Below are positions 47,584 to 58,943 of a DNA stretch of 64,000 nt, piece after piece. A program made the position numbers and the translations under genes. The stretch lies in NCBI GenBank assembly GCA_946800325.1, contig OX326959.1, positions 11,104,862-11,168,861 of the forward strand, read 5' to 3'. The stretch comes from Luzula sylvatica (lineage: Eukaryota > Streptophyta > Magnoliopsida > Poales > Juncaceae). The first letter of the stretch is position 1. Every line of letters begins with the position of its first letter. The notes under the pieces are model-generated. The model saw only the letters and a list, made by a program, of their open reading frames with translations. It was not told the origin of the DNA and ran no database searches.

Positions 47584-50500
47584 TCAATTGGTCGAGTTAA
47601 TTAGTTCCAATGCAACCGCGGGTGTGGGCAGAGCAGGAATCGCTCCCTTTTTAGTCGTGCAAATCGCGCCACATGCGTTCGAGAATTGAAGCGCCTCTCT
47701 CAGCTTATCCTCGTTCTATTTTTACAAAAATTAATATAATTGAGAGTTAATTTCAAGGTTATATGTGAAAAAGAAAGTGCATTTTTTAGTAATTGATTAA
47801 TTACCTCGAAGATGGAGGTATCTTTTGCAATTGAGACGAGAAGCGAACCGACAAAGGCATCGCCGGCTCCGGTTGTGTCGATTGTCTTCACGGAAAATCC
47901 AGATACTTTTCCTTTAAAATCCTGCAAAAAATAGAAAAAAGAAAACACAGCATTTAGCCTGAATAAATTTGAAAATGAAGGAATTTGCAAAAAAATCCAT
48001 TGGGTTATGTTCAAATTTCAATATAGCCGCTATATTATGTGAAATAGCAAAAAACACCCTGCATTCCTGGCAATTTATAAACAAGTGATGACTAAAATTG
48101 ATCTGGGTGCGCTCTAATTAACAGTGTCAAAAAGTAGAAAAAGGGCTTTTCCGCAATTTCGGCACAATCAAAGGGTTTTTTCGCAAATGTTCCTAAATAA
48201 TCTATTTATGTAGTGTATAGATTATAGAATATTGGATTGAATTTAATCACCTTGGTGAAGTATCGGCACCCTTTCTCTCCATCAGTGACGATGAGAAGCT
48301 TTAATCCCTCGTACCAGAGAGACAACACATTCTCCTCGCTTTGTGGGTCCCCTTGTGTCAGGAACGCCACCTCATCATCACTAACCTAAAACACAGACAA
48401 AACTTATTACCACACACTAATTTTTGCAGGGTCGTATAAGCAAAATTACCTTGATGAAATCAGCCTCCTTCCAAATACTCAAAATCCCCTCTCTCGCAGC
48501 CTCTTCAGAAGGCCACAAAGGCAACCTAACATTAGGATCGTACGAGCACAGAATCCCCGCCTCTTTAGCCACCTTCATGGCCGCTTTGTGAGCCGATCTG
48601 CACGGCTCGGTGATCAGACTGATCGAACCGTAGTGGAAAATCTTGGACTTCTTGATCAAGTCGATGTTGAGCTCGTCTTCGGTGAGGAGCATGTCCGCGG
48701 ATGGGTTGCGGTAGAACATGAACTCGCGCTCCCCGTTCGCCTTGAGGGTCACGAAGGCGAGGGCGGTACGGGCGTGCTTGTCGAAGAGAACCCCCTCGGC
48801 GTTCACGCCGTTTTGCTTTAGGATTTCGACGAGCATGCGTCCGAATTCGTCCTCTCCCACCTGCATAGAAAAAATTTTAATATTTGACGCCGATTTATCA
48901 AATCCAGTTTTTCAATTAAAATTGACAATGAATAATTTATATTACCATTTTATATTTTGTAAGTTCGAAAAAGTAAATATAATATTTTATATTTGTAGAA
49001 GGGTAAAGATGTAAATTCTCTTTAGTAAACTATTACATGTTACACCGAATCCACCACCACATGTAAATCAACAGCCTGTTGTGATAAAAGATCCTGTCTG
49101 AACAAAAGGGAATCTACCTGATAAATGGCCCAACAATAATGTGCCAAGATATATGAACTGTAGTTTACATGTGGGACCCAACAACTCATGACTCGTTACA
49201 CAGGACGCACAGACATATAACTTACAGTTGATCTGTACATCATACCAAACAAAAACAGCTTTTTTTAATTGGCCCTAATAATTCAGACCAACACATGCAC
49301 CAACCCTTACACTGACACATGGGCCATCCAAAGTTAATATATTCAATTTTACTGACTAAAGCTGAATAATGATTAGTCATTAGACGACACAGCCTTATGC
49401 TTATCCACATTGAATTATTTAATCTCAACTTGTAGGTATATTTCAATTGAGCCCATTTATCTTTCCCCAGATTTACCACGTCCTGTATATACTAATTAAC
49501 ATATCAATTATATTAATTAACACATATTAGTTACTCTAATTTTGACTGTGCGATACATATTACATAATTATGTACTCTAATCAACATGTTAATTACTTAT
49601 TCCAATTATGACACAGAGGATCTGATGGTGAAATCTGGGGACAACGTAAAATTTCCATATTCAATTTATGCACGTGCAACACCAACGATTATACAAAAGA
49701 TTATTGACATCATGGGTGAATTATAAATTGTATCTAGGCCTAAAAATTCAACGGACCAGGTAAGATCCGAGTCCGCAGCACGAAATCTTGGTTTATAAAT
49801 TATACAATCCCCGCATTTTCCACGAAATTTATATTTATTAAAAAAAACTGTATTAACATGTATTAAATTGAATAATAAATAACAAATTATTCATTAATTA
49901 AGTACTAATTAATTAATTTATCATCTGTAAGAAAACGCAAATAAGTACTTATACATCATTAATTTCCGTAAATGTCGTGGTTAAAAATTAAAATTAATTA
50001 AAGTAGATAATGACATGATTTTAAGAGTTACTTTACTAGCCGTTGGATCTTCATCAAACGGTTCTGTTGAAATTGACTCTAGATCTAGTGATGTCACTCA
50101 CACTTGGCTGTACACCGACAAGATAGATCGTAAAAATTACACTACCCCTCTTGAATTTTCAGAACAATTACCAGATTAAGTACTTCTGTACGTACTATTT
50201 GTCTCGGTTAAGCAACAAAAAAGACTGCAGTTTCTGAACTAACATTTTCAAATATTCAAATTCAGGAGAGATCTGATGGATAAACTAAGATCTATGAGTT
50301 CCAGTATACGATCAAATCAAATTTTAACATTAGTCCGTAGCCAGATCCAGCAAAATCAGGTCAAAAACTAGAATAATCAAAACAAGTGATCATAATCCTA
50401 ACCTTTCCAATGAAAGCAGAGTGGCCGCCGAGCTTCGAGACAGCACAGGCGACGTTAGCCGGAGCACCGCCAGGAGCTTTCAGAAAGCCAGTAGACTCCG

Positions 50501-50591
50501 CCAGAGAGACGCCGGAAGTGTCGGGGACGAAATCGATCAGCATCTCGCCGAAACACACGATCAAATCCTTCTGAGATCCGTTCTCCGCCAT
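47584..50591 (-). CDS. FRK: Fructokinase (pfkB family), five exons
   Basis: Exons on the minus strand: 50591-50403, 48860-48450, 48385-48251, 47921-47805, 47715-47584, all joined in phase 0 with GT-AG introns of 1,542, 64, 329 and 89 nt. They give an intact 327-residue protein, the usual plant length. The enzyme phosphorylates fructose to fructose-6-phosphate with ATP, normally in the cytosol; no transit peptide is seen. Features: [12 protein letters not shown] near the N-terminus, the pfkB signature [16 protein letters not shown] at 41-56, a [17 protein letters not shown] substrate/lid region in exon 2, and DTTGAGDAF at 260-268 with catalytic base Asp266. The C-terminus [17 protein letters not shown] is typical. 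The start ATG fits family N-termini and lies about 80 nt below a TATA box. The isoform is not assigned. The stop codon is only 1.3 kb from the satellite edge. Confidence 0.97.
48861..50402 (-). other. Large first intron of the fructokinase gene
   Basis: 1,542 nt, AT-rich, with GT and AG ends confirmed on the minus strand. I see no exon, transposon ends or conserved RNA in it. Confidence 0.85.
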
Positions 50592-50670
50592 TAATATTGA
50601 GGGGGGTAATAATCTAAGGGTTTAGAGAATGAGATCTGGAGAGGAGAGAAGCAGAGTAGCCATGGACGGG

Positions 50671-50677
50671 TTTTATA
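50671..50677 (-). promoter_or_regulatory. Fructokinase TATA box
   Basis: TATAAAA on the minus strand, 80 nt upstream of the ATG. This predicts a short leader of roughly 50 nt, which is purine/pyrimidine-biased (GAGAGGAGAGAAG on the plus strand). Confidence 0.65.
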
Positions 50678-50699
50678 GAGATTTATAATGTGCTTGATG

Positions 50700-51289
50700 A
50701 AGAACACGAGCGTGTTTTTGTTTGTACCTTTCATTTCTACTACCTTTTACAGTTATGCATACGTGGGAGTATTTCAATGGATAAAATTGAATTAGGTGTT
50801 TCGTTATCTGTGATGATGTAGAATTTGAGGGTGAGGATGAATGGTCTGATGGGGAATTAATTGGCTGAGCTGGAACGGATTAGAGAGCCCCCGGTATTAA
50901 GTTATGTTTATAAACTTTGGACAAACTTGGTCTATGTCGTACTCTGTGGACCGGTATAAGATAATTAGAAGTCAACAACTATGATGTAACTTACTTATCC
51001 CTAATTAATTGTTTAGTAACCACCGGATTAAATTACAGAAAGTATAAATATAAAGTATATATTCATATATAATGCATATTTGGTTCCACTGTATTTATTT
51101 ATGTGTAAATAATTAGTTTTTATAAGATAAAATTTATTTAATTATTGTATTCTTTAGAAATGTTGGAAGACCTTAATTATTGATAGGTAGAAAAAGTGTA
51201 TCTTGTTTAATATGCACGTTTTCGACCCCAAAAAACGTATATAGACTTGTTTCATCGTGAACTTATGAACCGAAGTAAAATCCATCAAG
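50700..51289. other. Fructokinase upstream region
   Basis: No gene. AT-rich. A short piece near 51200-51260 (CTTGTTTAATATGCA) reappears inverted near 52855-52890, inside the neighbouring foldback element. Confidence 0.6.
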
Positions 51290-51739
51290 CACCTGATGTA
51301 ATAATGTAAATTATCTCCATTCAGAAACTACTGGATAAATCCAGTTTGGTGAGAGAATTGGAACTAACAAACATTTGGTAGAAATTGAAATAATGGTGTC
51401 TTCGATTTAATTGTAATTGTGATGAAGAATCAATAAGTTATTTGTTTTATTTTTTGTTGTTGTCAATTGTCATGATTAGATTGAAGAATATTGGAATAGG
51501 AATAAAGGTGATCATGGAGTTAAAGAGTTGTTAATATAATATAATATGAATTAATATAAAAGATATCGGAGAAGAAAAATCTTGGAATATAAACTTTTTC
51601 AATAAAGAAATAAAAATACTCGGGCATGTGATAATCGATCGTTATATTTATAAATTGAAATGACCAGAAAATCTCTCAAAATCATTGGTTTTTTAAAAGA
51701 AATATCATATTTATTCTTTCATAAATCTAAAATAAATCA

Positions 51740-52480
51740 TAGCAAAACTTTAAGATGATTTTTTGTTTTAATACCATTTATTTTTAGAGAATATTTAATT
51801 TTTGTAGAATATTATTTTTTTATTACCATTAATTTTAGAGTGTGTTATTTTTTAATACAACTAATTTTTAGAAAATATTATTTTTTTTTATTACCATTAA
51901 ATTCTAGAGAATATTATTTTTTAACACAATTATTCTTTGGATGATAAGTTCAAAAAAATAGCAAATATTTTTTTAATACGGTATATTATATTCGATATCC
52001 GATAAAATTACTACATAACATAGCGATTAATTAATACGTGTTGTACATGAAAGTTTAAAAAATAACAAAAAAATATAATGTTTTGAAATTATATTATTTC
52101 TTGTGAAATTCTATAACTATCACATTTAATTCGAAATCATATTAAAATATTCTAATCATGTGACAAAAATAAATCCTACCAATAATTTACCAATAATTTA
52201 CAATTCTTATGAAAAGTTCCTTGTAATTTTTAGAAAATATTATTTTTTAATACCATTAATTTTTAGATGATATTATTTTTTAATACAACTATTTTTTAGA
52301 GAATATTATTTTTTAATACCATTGTTTTTTAGAGAATATTATTTTTCTAATACAATTAATATTTAGAGAACATTATTTTTTAATACCATTAATTTTTAGA
52401 AAAAAATATTTTTAATACAACTAATTTTTAGATAATATTACATTTATACCATTAATTTTTAGAGAATATTATATATAAAT
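51740..52480. repeat. AT-rich minisatellite in the foldback centre
   Basis: Two runs (about 51760-51960 and 52235-52480) of degenerate units of about 40 bp: TTTTTAATACCATTAATTTT followed by AGAGAATATTAT, alternating with AATACAACTAATTTTTAG. No gene. Confidence 0.75.
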
Positions 52481-53762
52481 AACAAAACAATTCTTATTCT
52501 TTCAAATTATATTATATTAAATTATTTAAATAAAAATAATACATGAAAATGATGAAATAATTCATGAAGAGTTATATTTGCAATCAATTAGTTATACTTA
52601 ATACTTGTTTGGTCACAAAAGAGAGAGGGAGAGAGTGGGTTTTCAAATATCTACTCTTAGACAAGTTTTGAAAACAAAGATATATCCACTATTAAGTTCA
52701 AGTTTTACAAGTTTAGGAATGAAAAAAAAAACCTATACTCCCAGAGTTGAAGAAAACACTAGCAAGTTTTAATTACTTCAATTCTTTAAAAACTTTAAAT
52801 ACTTGGTACAAAAACTATACCACAGAACATGCCATAAGTTTGTATAGGTTTTTTGGGTTGAAAACTTGCATATTAAACAAGATACAAAATATCATATTTA
52901 CCGTCCAATAATAAAAACAACTAAGATATCTTTCCGAAACAAAATACCGTATTTACCGTCCAATTTAAAACATACGAAATAATGTAATTTCAAACATCCA
53001 AAATGTAATCGGACGATAATGATATTTTGTCTCATAAGAGTATATATGTTATATTTATTATTGAGAGACTAAATATGATATTTTTATTTTTAGAAGGGTA
53101 AATATGATATTTTAGATTTTTAGAAGGATAAACATGTTAAGGGAAAATAGAAAATTTAAATGTTGACTTCTAATTTTAAAGGAGAAGTTGAATAATTTTT
53201 TAATTTTTGAATAAAATAATATTTTAGATTTATGAAATGATAAATATGACATTTTAATTTTTAAAAGGATGCATATGTAATTTTAAGTCTTAAAAAAGAA
53301 AAATATGTAAATCTCTCTTTTTTTAAACCCGGATAAATTATTTGTTTTAACTTAATTAATCACCGAATTTTTAAAATCCGGTGTTACTAGATTTTTTAAT
53401 TCGAGTTGGATTAATTTGAAATATTTTTGGAAATCCAATTTTTTTTTTTAATATATTAATATAAGAACAAATGATGAAATGCTACTTATTATTTATTTGT
53501 TGTTACTTTGTTGTCTAGCAATGCAAAATTTCCTTTCAAAAACCAATAATTTTGAGAGATTTTCCGGTCATTTCAAGTTATAAATATAATGATCGGTTAT
53601 CACATGCTCAAGTATTTTTATTTCTTTATTGGGATGGTTATATTCCAAGATTTTTCTTCTCCGATATCTTAATGTTAATTCATATTATATTAAATTATAT
53701 TAATAAGTGTTTAGCTCCATGATCACCTTTATTCATATTCATATTCTAATATTCGTCAATCT

Positions 53763-53763
<1 letters not shown>

Positions 53764-53803
<40 letters not shown>

Positions 53804-53804
53804 G
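53764..53804. repeat. (CAA)n microsatellite in the right arm
   Basis: About 13 uninterrupted CAA units. The matching place in the left arm (about 51455) has only two or three TTG units. Confidence 0.92.
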
Positions 53805-54010
53805 ATGCCTGCCGGCTTGTAACAAAAGAAAAAGAAAAACAACAACGGATGAAACAAATAACTTCTTATTTCTTCATCACAATTACAATAAAATCGGAGG
53901 CACCATTATATAAATTTATACTATATGTTTGTTGTTCCATTCTATTTCACCAAAATGGATTGATCCAGTAGTTTCTGAATGGAGATAATTTACATGATTA
54001 CCTCAGGTGG

Positions 54011-54678
54011 TCGTTTATCTTAAGCGTGACTTCAAAAAAAATGCTAATATATTCCAACGATACTAGTATCCGAATACGGTGCGATATGATTCAGATACGT
54101 ATCGAATACGTCACGTGGTATATTCGAATATTTTAATATTTATTTTTTCGGATACGATGAGAATACGACATGATTCGACTGGTGATACTTTCAAAATACG
54201 ACTGTGATACTTCATTTGGGGTGTTTGGGTCCATTACATAATATTTTTAAAGGATAATTTCATGTATGTTCTTCCTAAAAATCAAAATATCATATTTATC
54301 CTTCTAAAACAACAAATATCAAATTTGTCCTCCTAATATTTTATTTCTATCGAATATATCCATCTGAAACTTTAAAAATATTAGATTTGTCCAAATCACT
54401 AACATTCCGTTAAGTTTGTGAGTTTAATCTTCTAAACAATAATGATGTTAATAAATATAACGAGAATTGACTAAAAGACCCTTTCTTTATTTTATACTCA
54501 ACACAATGTCTTTCTTTATTCCCATCAAATAGCAATTGTTCTCACTCTGTCTCTTGCTCCTTTACTAGTTACTAGTATAACCTATGTTGTACGGATACGG
54601 GTACGAGTACGATACGATATGGATACGACATTTCTTGAAAATTTTAGGATACGATACGTTATATATGTATATTATTTC

Positions 54679-54726
<48 letters not shown>
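54011..54726. other. Intergenic, GATACG-rich segments and (TA)n
   Basis: Repeated GATACG and GAATACG words at 54055-54210 and again at 54590-54660, with unrelated AT-rich DNA between. A (TA)n run covers 54684-54726. No gene. Confidence 0.6.
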
Positions 54727-54730
<4 letters not shown>

Positions 54731-55267
54731 TATGATCAATGGCCAACACTCTTGTTTGGCCAACGTCGGCCAACAACACTTATTACACTAAATCTAAATA
54801 TTATAATCGAATCTTAACCGTATAGATATGTTTTATATCATTTAGATATGATGTAGAATAAATTTTATACAATTTCGATTTTTGTATCTAACAAAACCGA
54901 TAACATATTATCACAACCGTCCATTTCGGTAAATTTATAGATTTCCATGAAAGAAAACTCGAAACTTAGTAAAAATTCATCTTGAGCCTATCTATATGAT
55001 TTAAAATACATCCAAACTAAAAAAATCGAATTTCAAAATTTCTTTAATGATGATTCATGTTGTAACTATTTCCTACCGTTCAATTTTTTAAAGTATTATG
55101 ATAAGTATGATAGAAGTTTTTATTTTTCACGAAATTGAATCTACAACATATCTAAATTATTTAAATCATATCTATACGGTTAAAATTCGATTTTAATATT
55201 TAGATTTAGTGAAATAAGTGTTGTTGGCCGACGTTGGCCAAACAAAAGTGTTGGCCATTGATCCTAT

Positions 55268-55270
<3 letters not shown>
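54727..55270. mobile_element. Long-TIR MITE inserted in a TA microsatellite
   Basis: Inverted arms of about 120 bp: 54727-54845 and 55146-55270. They share GATCAATGGCCAACAC, TTTGGCCAACGTCGGCCAAC and ACTAAATCTAAATATTA. Both flanks are TATATATAT. That is compatible with a 9-bp MULE target duplication or a TA mariner duplication, but it is uninformative inside (TA)n. No coding capacity. Confidence 0.82.

Positions 55271-55345
<75 letters not shown>
55271..55345. repeat. (TA)n microsatellite
   Basis: About 37 TA units; with 54684-54726 it probably formed one tract before the MITE inserted. Confidence 0.93.
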
Positions 55346-55348
<3 letters not shown>

Positions 55349-55542
55349 TATTTTAAATAGTGGCGCTGTAGCGCCGCTATAGCGTGCTATAGCAGGTTTT
55401 GGGAGGTAAACGCTGCATCGCTTCAGAATTTAGATTTGTAGCGTTTTGTTCCGCTGCAACGCTATAGCGGACCGCTATAGCATGAAGCGTTCAATTATAG
55501 CGGCCGTAGCGGTGCTATAGCGTGATGATGATGATTATTATT

Positions 55543-55611
<69 letters not shown>

Positions 55612-56281
55612 ATTAAATAATAATAACTATAATAATAATCACTATTTATCATTACACAATAATAATAATTGTTATTAAATAATAGTAATAATATTAATAA
55701 TTATTATTATTATAATAATTATTGTTATTATTATTATTTGTACTAAATAATAATAATAATAATAATTAATATTATTAGTATAAAATAATAATTATTGTTA
55801 TTAAATAATAATAATAATAATAATACTTACTCTTCTTATTATTATTATAGGAAAAATAAGATAATAACAACATCAACAACGACTATTAATAGCCTTATTA
55901 TAATTACAATAATATAATAATAAAAATAAAAACAAAATTAATAATAATAATAATAATATATTTTTCTTAGAGATGAATTTTAATTTATGTTAGTTTGCGA
56001 GGTTGATATAAATATGTATTCAACATAATTTTATTTATAATATTGGACAGATAATTTATATTTATATTTATATTGTAGTATTATAAAAATAATAATTTCG
56101 ATCAAAAACCCGCTGTGATGGTGAAGCGGCGCTATATCGCCCGCTAACGCTAAATACTAAATTAAACGTCAAAACGCTGCATGCCGCTGCACGCTATTTA
56201 AAACATTTATATATCGCCCGCTAACGCTAAATACTAAATTAAACGTCAAAACGCTGCATGCCGCTGCACGCTATTTAAAAC

Positions 56282-56283
<2 letters not shown>
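55346..56283. mobile_element. GCTATAGCG-rich MITE-like element
   Basis: The left end CAGTATTTTAAATAG and the right end (inverse of ATGTTTTAAATAGCG) form a short imperfect inverted repeat. Next to them lie GC-rich words such as GCGCTGTAGCGCCGCTATAG on the left and GCTGCATGCCGCTGCACGC on the right. The middle is GTT and TAA/AAT microsatellite. Flanks are (TA)n. A CAG...CTG-like end suggests hAT, but no target duplication can be proved. Non-coding. Confidence 0.6.
55546..55612. repeat. (GTT)n microsatellite
   Basis: About 22 TTG/GTT units, followed to about 55960 by degenerate AATAAT/ATTATT repeats. Confidence 0.92.

Positions 56284-56287
<4 letters not shown>
56134..56287. repeat. Perfect 77-bp tandem duplication at the MITE end
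   Basis: The block starting TATCGCCCGCTAACGC and ending CTATTTAAAACATTTATA is present twice with a 77-bp period and no difference seen. It includes the element's terminal TTTAAATAG word. Confidence 0.9.
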
Positions 56288-56322
<35 letters not shown>

Positions 56323-56991
56323 TATACATATAGGGGGAGGATCCCTTGACTCCTTATTGGGACTCCCATATTGGACTCCCTAATCTAAACCGTCAATTTA
56401 TCTCGATGAACGGCTGATATTAGCAAACTTAAATGCTGCTCAAATTCATTACTCTCTCACGGGACCCCTGACGGAAACCACTTCTCCCGTCATCTCCTTT
56501 TTATGTTCGCCCAACTTTCTCTCTCTCGCTCGCTCGCTCTCTCGTCCTTCTTCATCCTGGTGAAGCTCCGCCCCAAACTCTCTATCTCTCGTGTCTTGGT
56601 TCGGTTTGGGTGAGATCATGCAGCCCCGAGCTTTCTCTCTTGAGCCATCTTCCAATCGCCGTAATCATGGTTGCATCTCACTGGTGAGCACTGTGTCCGT
56701 GCTCTCTTCATATTGAGTCAATTCAGGGATTATCATGGAGTCGTTAGACTCAATTATACTTAATGGGACTGAATTGAGGCCTGATTATATATTCTTTAGG
56801 GCGGAATTGGGGTTTATTTTGGTCAATTGAGGTTGAATTAGGTTTTACTGGGGACAATTTGGCCAATTGGATCTTAATTAGGGATCATTATGGGATATTA
56901 GGGTTATATATAGATTGCAAGAACAATGAAATGACAATGGGAATTTGTTTCTGAAGCGGGAATCAAATTCCCTGGAAATTAATTCCGAATT

Positions 56992-57439
56992 ACTCAAGAT
57001 CCGGAAGTCCTCGACACCTGGTTCTCCTCCGGTTCATTTTCTCTTTCTATGCTCGGGTGACCTGACGAGGCTGGCGATCTAAACGTGTTTTATCCTTCGT
57101 CTGTTCTTGAAACAGTTCATGATATTCTGTTCTTTTGGGTCGCCAGAACGGTCATGCTCGGTATCCAACTTTGTGGCGACATTCCCTTTCGAAAGGTACT
57201 GTTATGATGTTTATGATTTTTGAGAGGGTAAATATGATATTTTTTTTATGAAATAGGTGTATTTGCATATAATGATAAGGGATGTGCATTGGAGGAAAAT
57301 GTCGAAATTGTTGGGGAACGTGATGGACCCGTTAGAGATGATAATAGGTATAGTGTTACATCGTCTGAATAAGCGGCTCGAGGAGGGCAATTTGGATAAA
57401 CTTGGACATACAAAGGATGGTAGGATACAGACTCGATAG
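56992..57439 (+). pseudogene. Captured valyl-tRNA synthetase fragment
   Basis: Two exon pieces, 56992-57195 and 57257-57439, flank a 61-nt GT-AG intron. Read through the splice they match the catalytic core of eukaryotic/plant ValRS: a DPEVLDTWFSSG block, [17 protein letters not shown] at the exon junction, then the KMSKS loop as [14 protein letters not shown] and KRLEEGNLD. The HIGH motif and anticodon-binding domain are absent. A TGA at 57058-57060 replaces the Trp of the conserved LGWP, and several conserved residues are changed (for example RDVHWRK). The retained intron shows capture at the DNA level, not from mRNA. ValRS charges tRNA-Val; this copy cannot. Confidence 0.9.
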
Positions 57440-57489
57440 TATTAGCTTTGTATTTGATATTATTATACAAAATTGAAATTTACATTGTG

Positions 57490-57795
57490 TATGAAATGAG
57501 ATTTGTAATTTTATAATTTATAGTGTTTGTAATTTGTAATTTATATTGGACATCAACTATACCAATATGTACTGTTAATACGTGTGTGTGTGTGTGTGTA
57601 AGAAAAATTGTAATTTATATTGTATGTAATTTGTAATTTATATTGGACATCAACTATACCAATATGTACTGTTAATACCTGTGTATGCAAGAAAAATTGT
57701 AATTTATATTGTATGTAATTTGTAATTTATATTGAACATCAACTATCCCAAATATATGCACCGTTAGTAAATACATGTGTGCGTAAGAAAAATTC
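57490..57795. repeat. Three-copy tandem repeat of 89-97 bp
   Basis: TATTGGACATCAACTATACC starts near 57544, 57641 and 57730 (third copy changed). Each copy is preceded by GTAATTTGTAATTTA; the first also holds (TG)8-9. Confidence 0.85.
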
Positions 57796-57923
57796 AAATT
57801 ACCCCGTCAATGTTCTAATTAATACAACTCATAATGGCATAAAAATGCAATAGTCCAAACAAATAGCATAAAAATACAGTAGTCCACAAAATCATCAAAA
57901 TTGTAAAAATGTTCAAAAAAATC

Positions 57924-58300
57924 CTACAAGTCTGAATAACTCGTAAACTTTATTTTGCACCAGCCACTCGAAGGACCAATTCTTCTTTTCGCTAACCCTA
58001 TCAAAACTCCTTGATCAATCATTTTGTGCACCAATTCTGTCTTTCTTGCTCCCTGCGATGATTTTTCATTATTGACGAGCTTAAAAGTTAAAAAGGCGTT
58101 AAGCCCAGTTCTTTTGAGTTGGTACTTGGATGCTTCAACTGGTACAAACACATAATTTAATTGTGGCAAAAAAACTAGTAATCGAGAACTAGGTGTGAAT
58201 GAAAAAAAAAATACCTATACGTTGAACTGCTTGAGCCATAGAAACACCAACATAAGAGAAATTGATGAAGGATTGTTCCATCATCCAGGCTTTTCCACAC
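57924..58300 (-). pseudogene. Second possible captured fragment, unrecognised
   Basis: On the minus strand an 81-codon frame (58169-57924) contains a polar, protein-like stretch (VEASKYQLKRTGLNAF, GARKTELVHKMIDQG). Upstream, across a possible intron with a GT near 58215, a frame reads MEQSFINFSYVGVSMAQAVQ. The two could be neighbouring exons. I do not recognise the family, and the case rests only on codon-like composition and location in a Pack-MULE interior. Confidence 0.35.
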
Positions 58301-58943
58301 TTTTTCCCATATCACTATCATCGCCAAATAAAAAATAAAACAAGCAAATTTAATTGAAAATCACTTCAAATCATTAACAAACTAAACTTGAATCAAATTC
58401 TAAATAAGAAAATGAAACCCTAATACCCCTTAAAGATCCCTAATTCAGACCCAATTGGCCAACTTCTCCACACTAATCCTAATTCAACCTCAATTTTCCA
58501 AAATAAACTCCAATTCAGCCCTAAAGAATACAACCGAGCCTGAATTATGTCCTATTAAGTCTAATTTGATTTTAATGAATCCATGATAACCCCTGAATTG
58601 ACCCAATATGAAGAGAGCACGAAAACAAAGCTCGCCAGAGAGAGAATACTCGGGGCTGCGTGAGCTGACCCAAAAATAACCAAGACGCGAGAGATAGAGA
58701 GCTTAGGGCGTGGCCGCGCCAGGGTGAAGAAAGACGAGAGAGCAACAGAGGACAGAGTTGGGCGAACATTAAAGGGAGATGATGGGAGTTGTTGTTTCCG
58801 TCAGGGTCCCGTGAGAGAGCAATGGATTTGAGCAGCGAGCCAATATCAACCGTTCATCAACATAAATTGACGGCTCACGTTAGGGAGTCCAATATGGGAG
58901 TTCAAATAGGATGTCAAGGGATCCTCCCCCATAAAATATATTT

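Larger units (their letters stand above)
51290..54010. mobile_element. Foldback-type element with arms over 400 bp
   Basis: The left arm (about 51290-51698) and right arm (about 53537-54010) are inverted copies of each other. For example CATTCAGAAACTACTGGAT, GGTGATCATGGAG and ATATCGGAGAAGAAAAATC occur on opposite strands. The 1.8-kb centre is AT-rich with a reiterated minisatellite and no reading frame like a transposase. Arms have diverged, and the right arm carries a (CAA)n expansion. Target duplication and exact ends are unclear, so the superfamily is unassigned. Confidence 0.75.
56333..58930. mobile_element. Pack-MULE-like element with TIRs of 500-590 bp
   Basis: Inverted arms at 56333 to about 56917 and about 58412 to 58930 both begin GGGGGAGGATCCCTTGAC. 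They stay alignable through TCCCATATTGGACTCCCTAA, CTCTCTCACGGGACC, TGTTCGCCCAACT and AATTAGGGATC. Arms this long around gene fragments are typical of Mutator-like elements. A perfect 9-bp target duplication is not visible (ATACATATA against ATAAAATAT), although ATA flanks both ends. No MURA transposase. The interior carries a valyl-tRNA synthetase fragment, tandem repeats and a second unrecognised fragment. Confidence 0.8.

Noticed and set aside
49240..49479. A 79-codon frame in the first fructokinase intron.
   Set aside because: Lies wholly within a well-supported intron and has no protein-like features.
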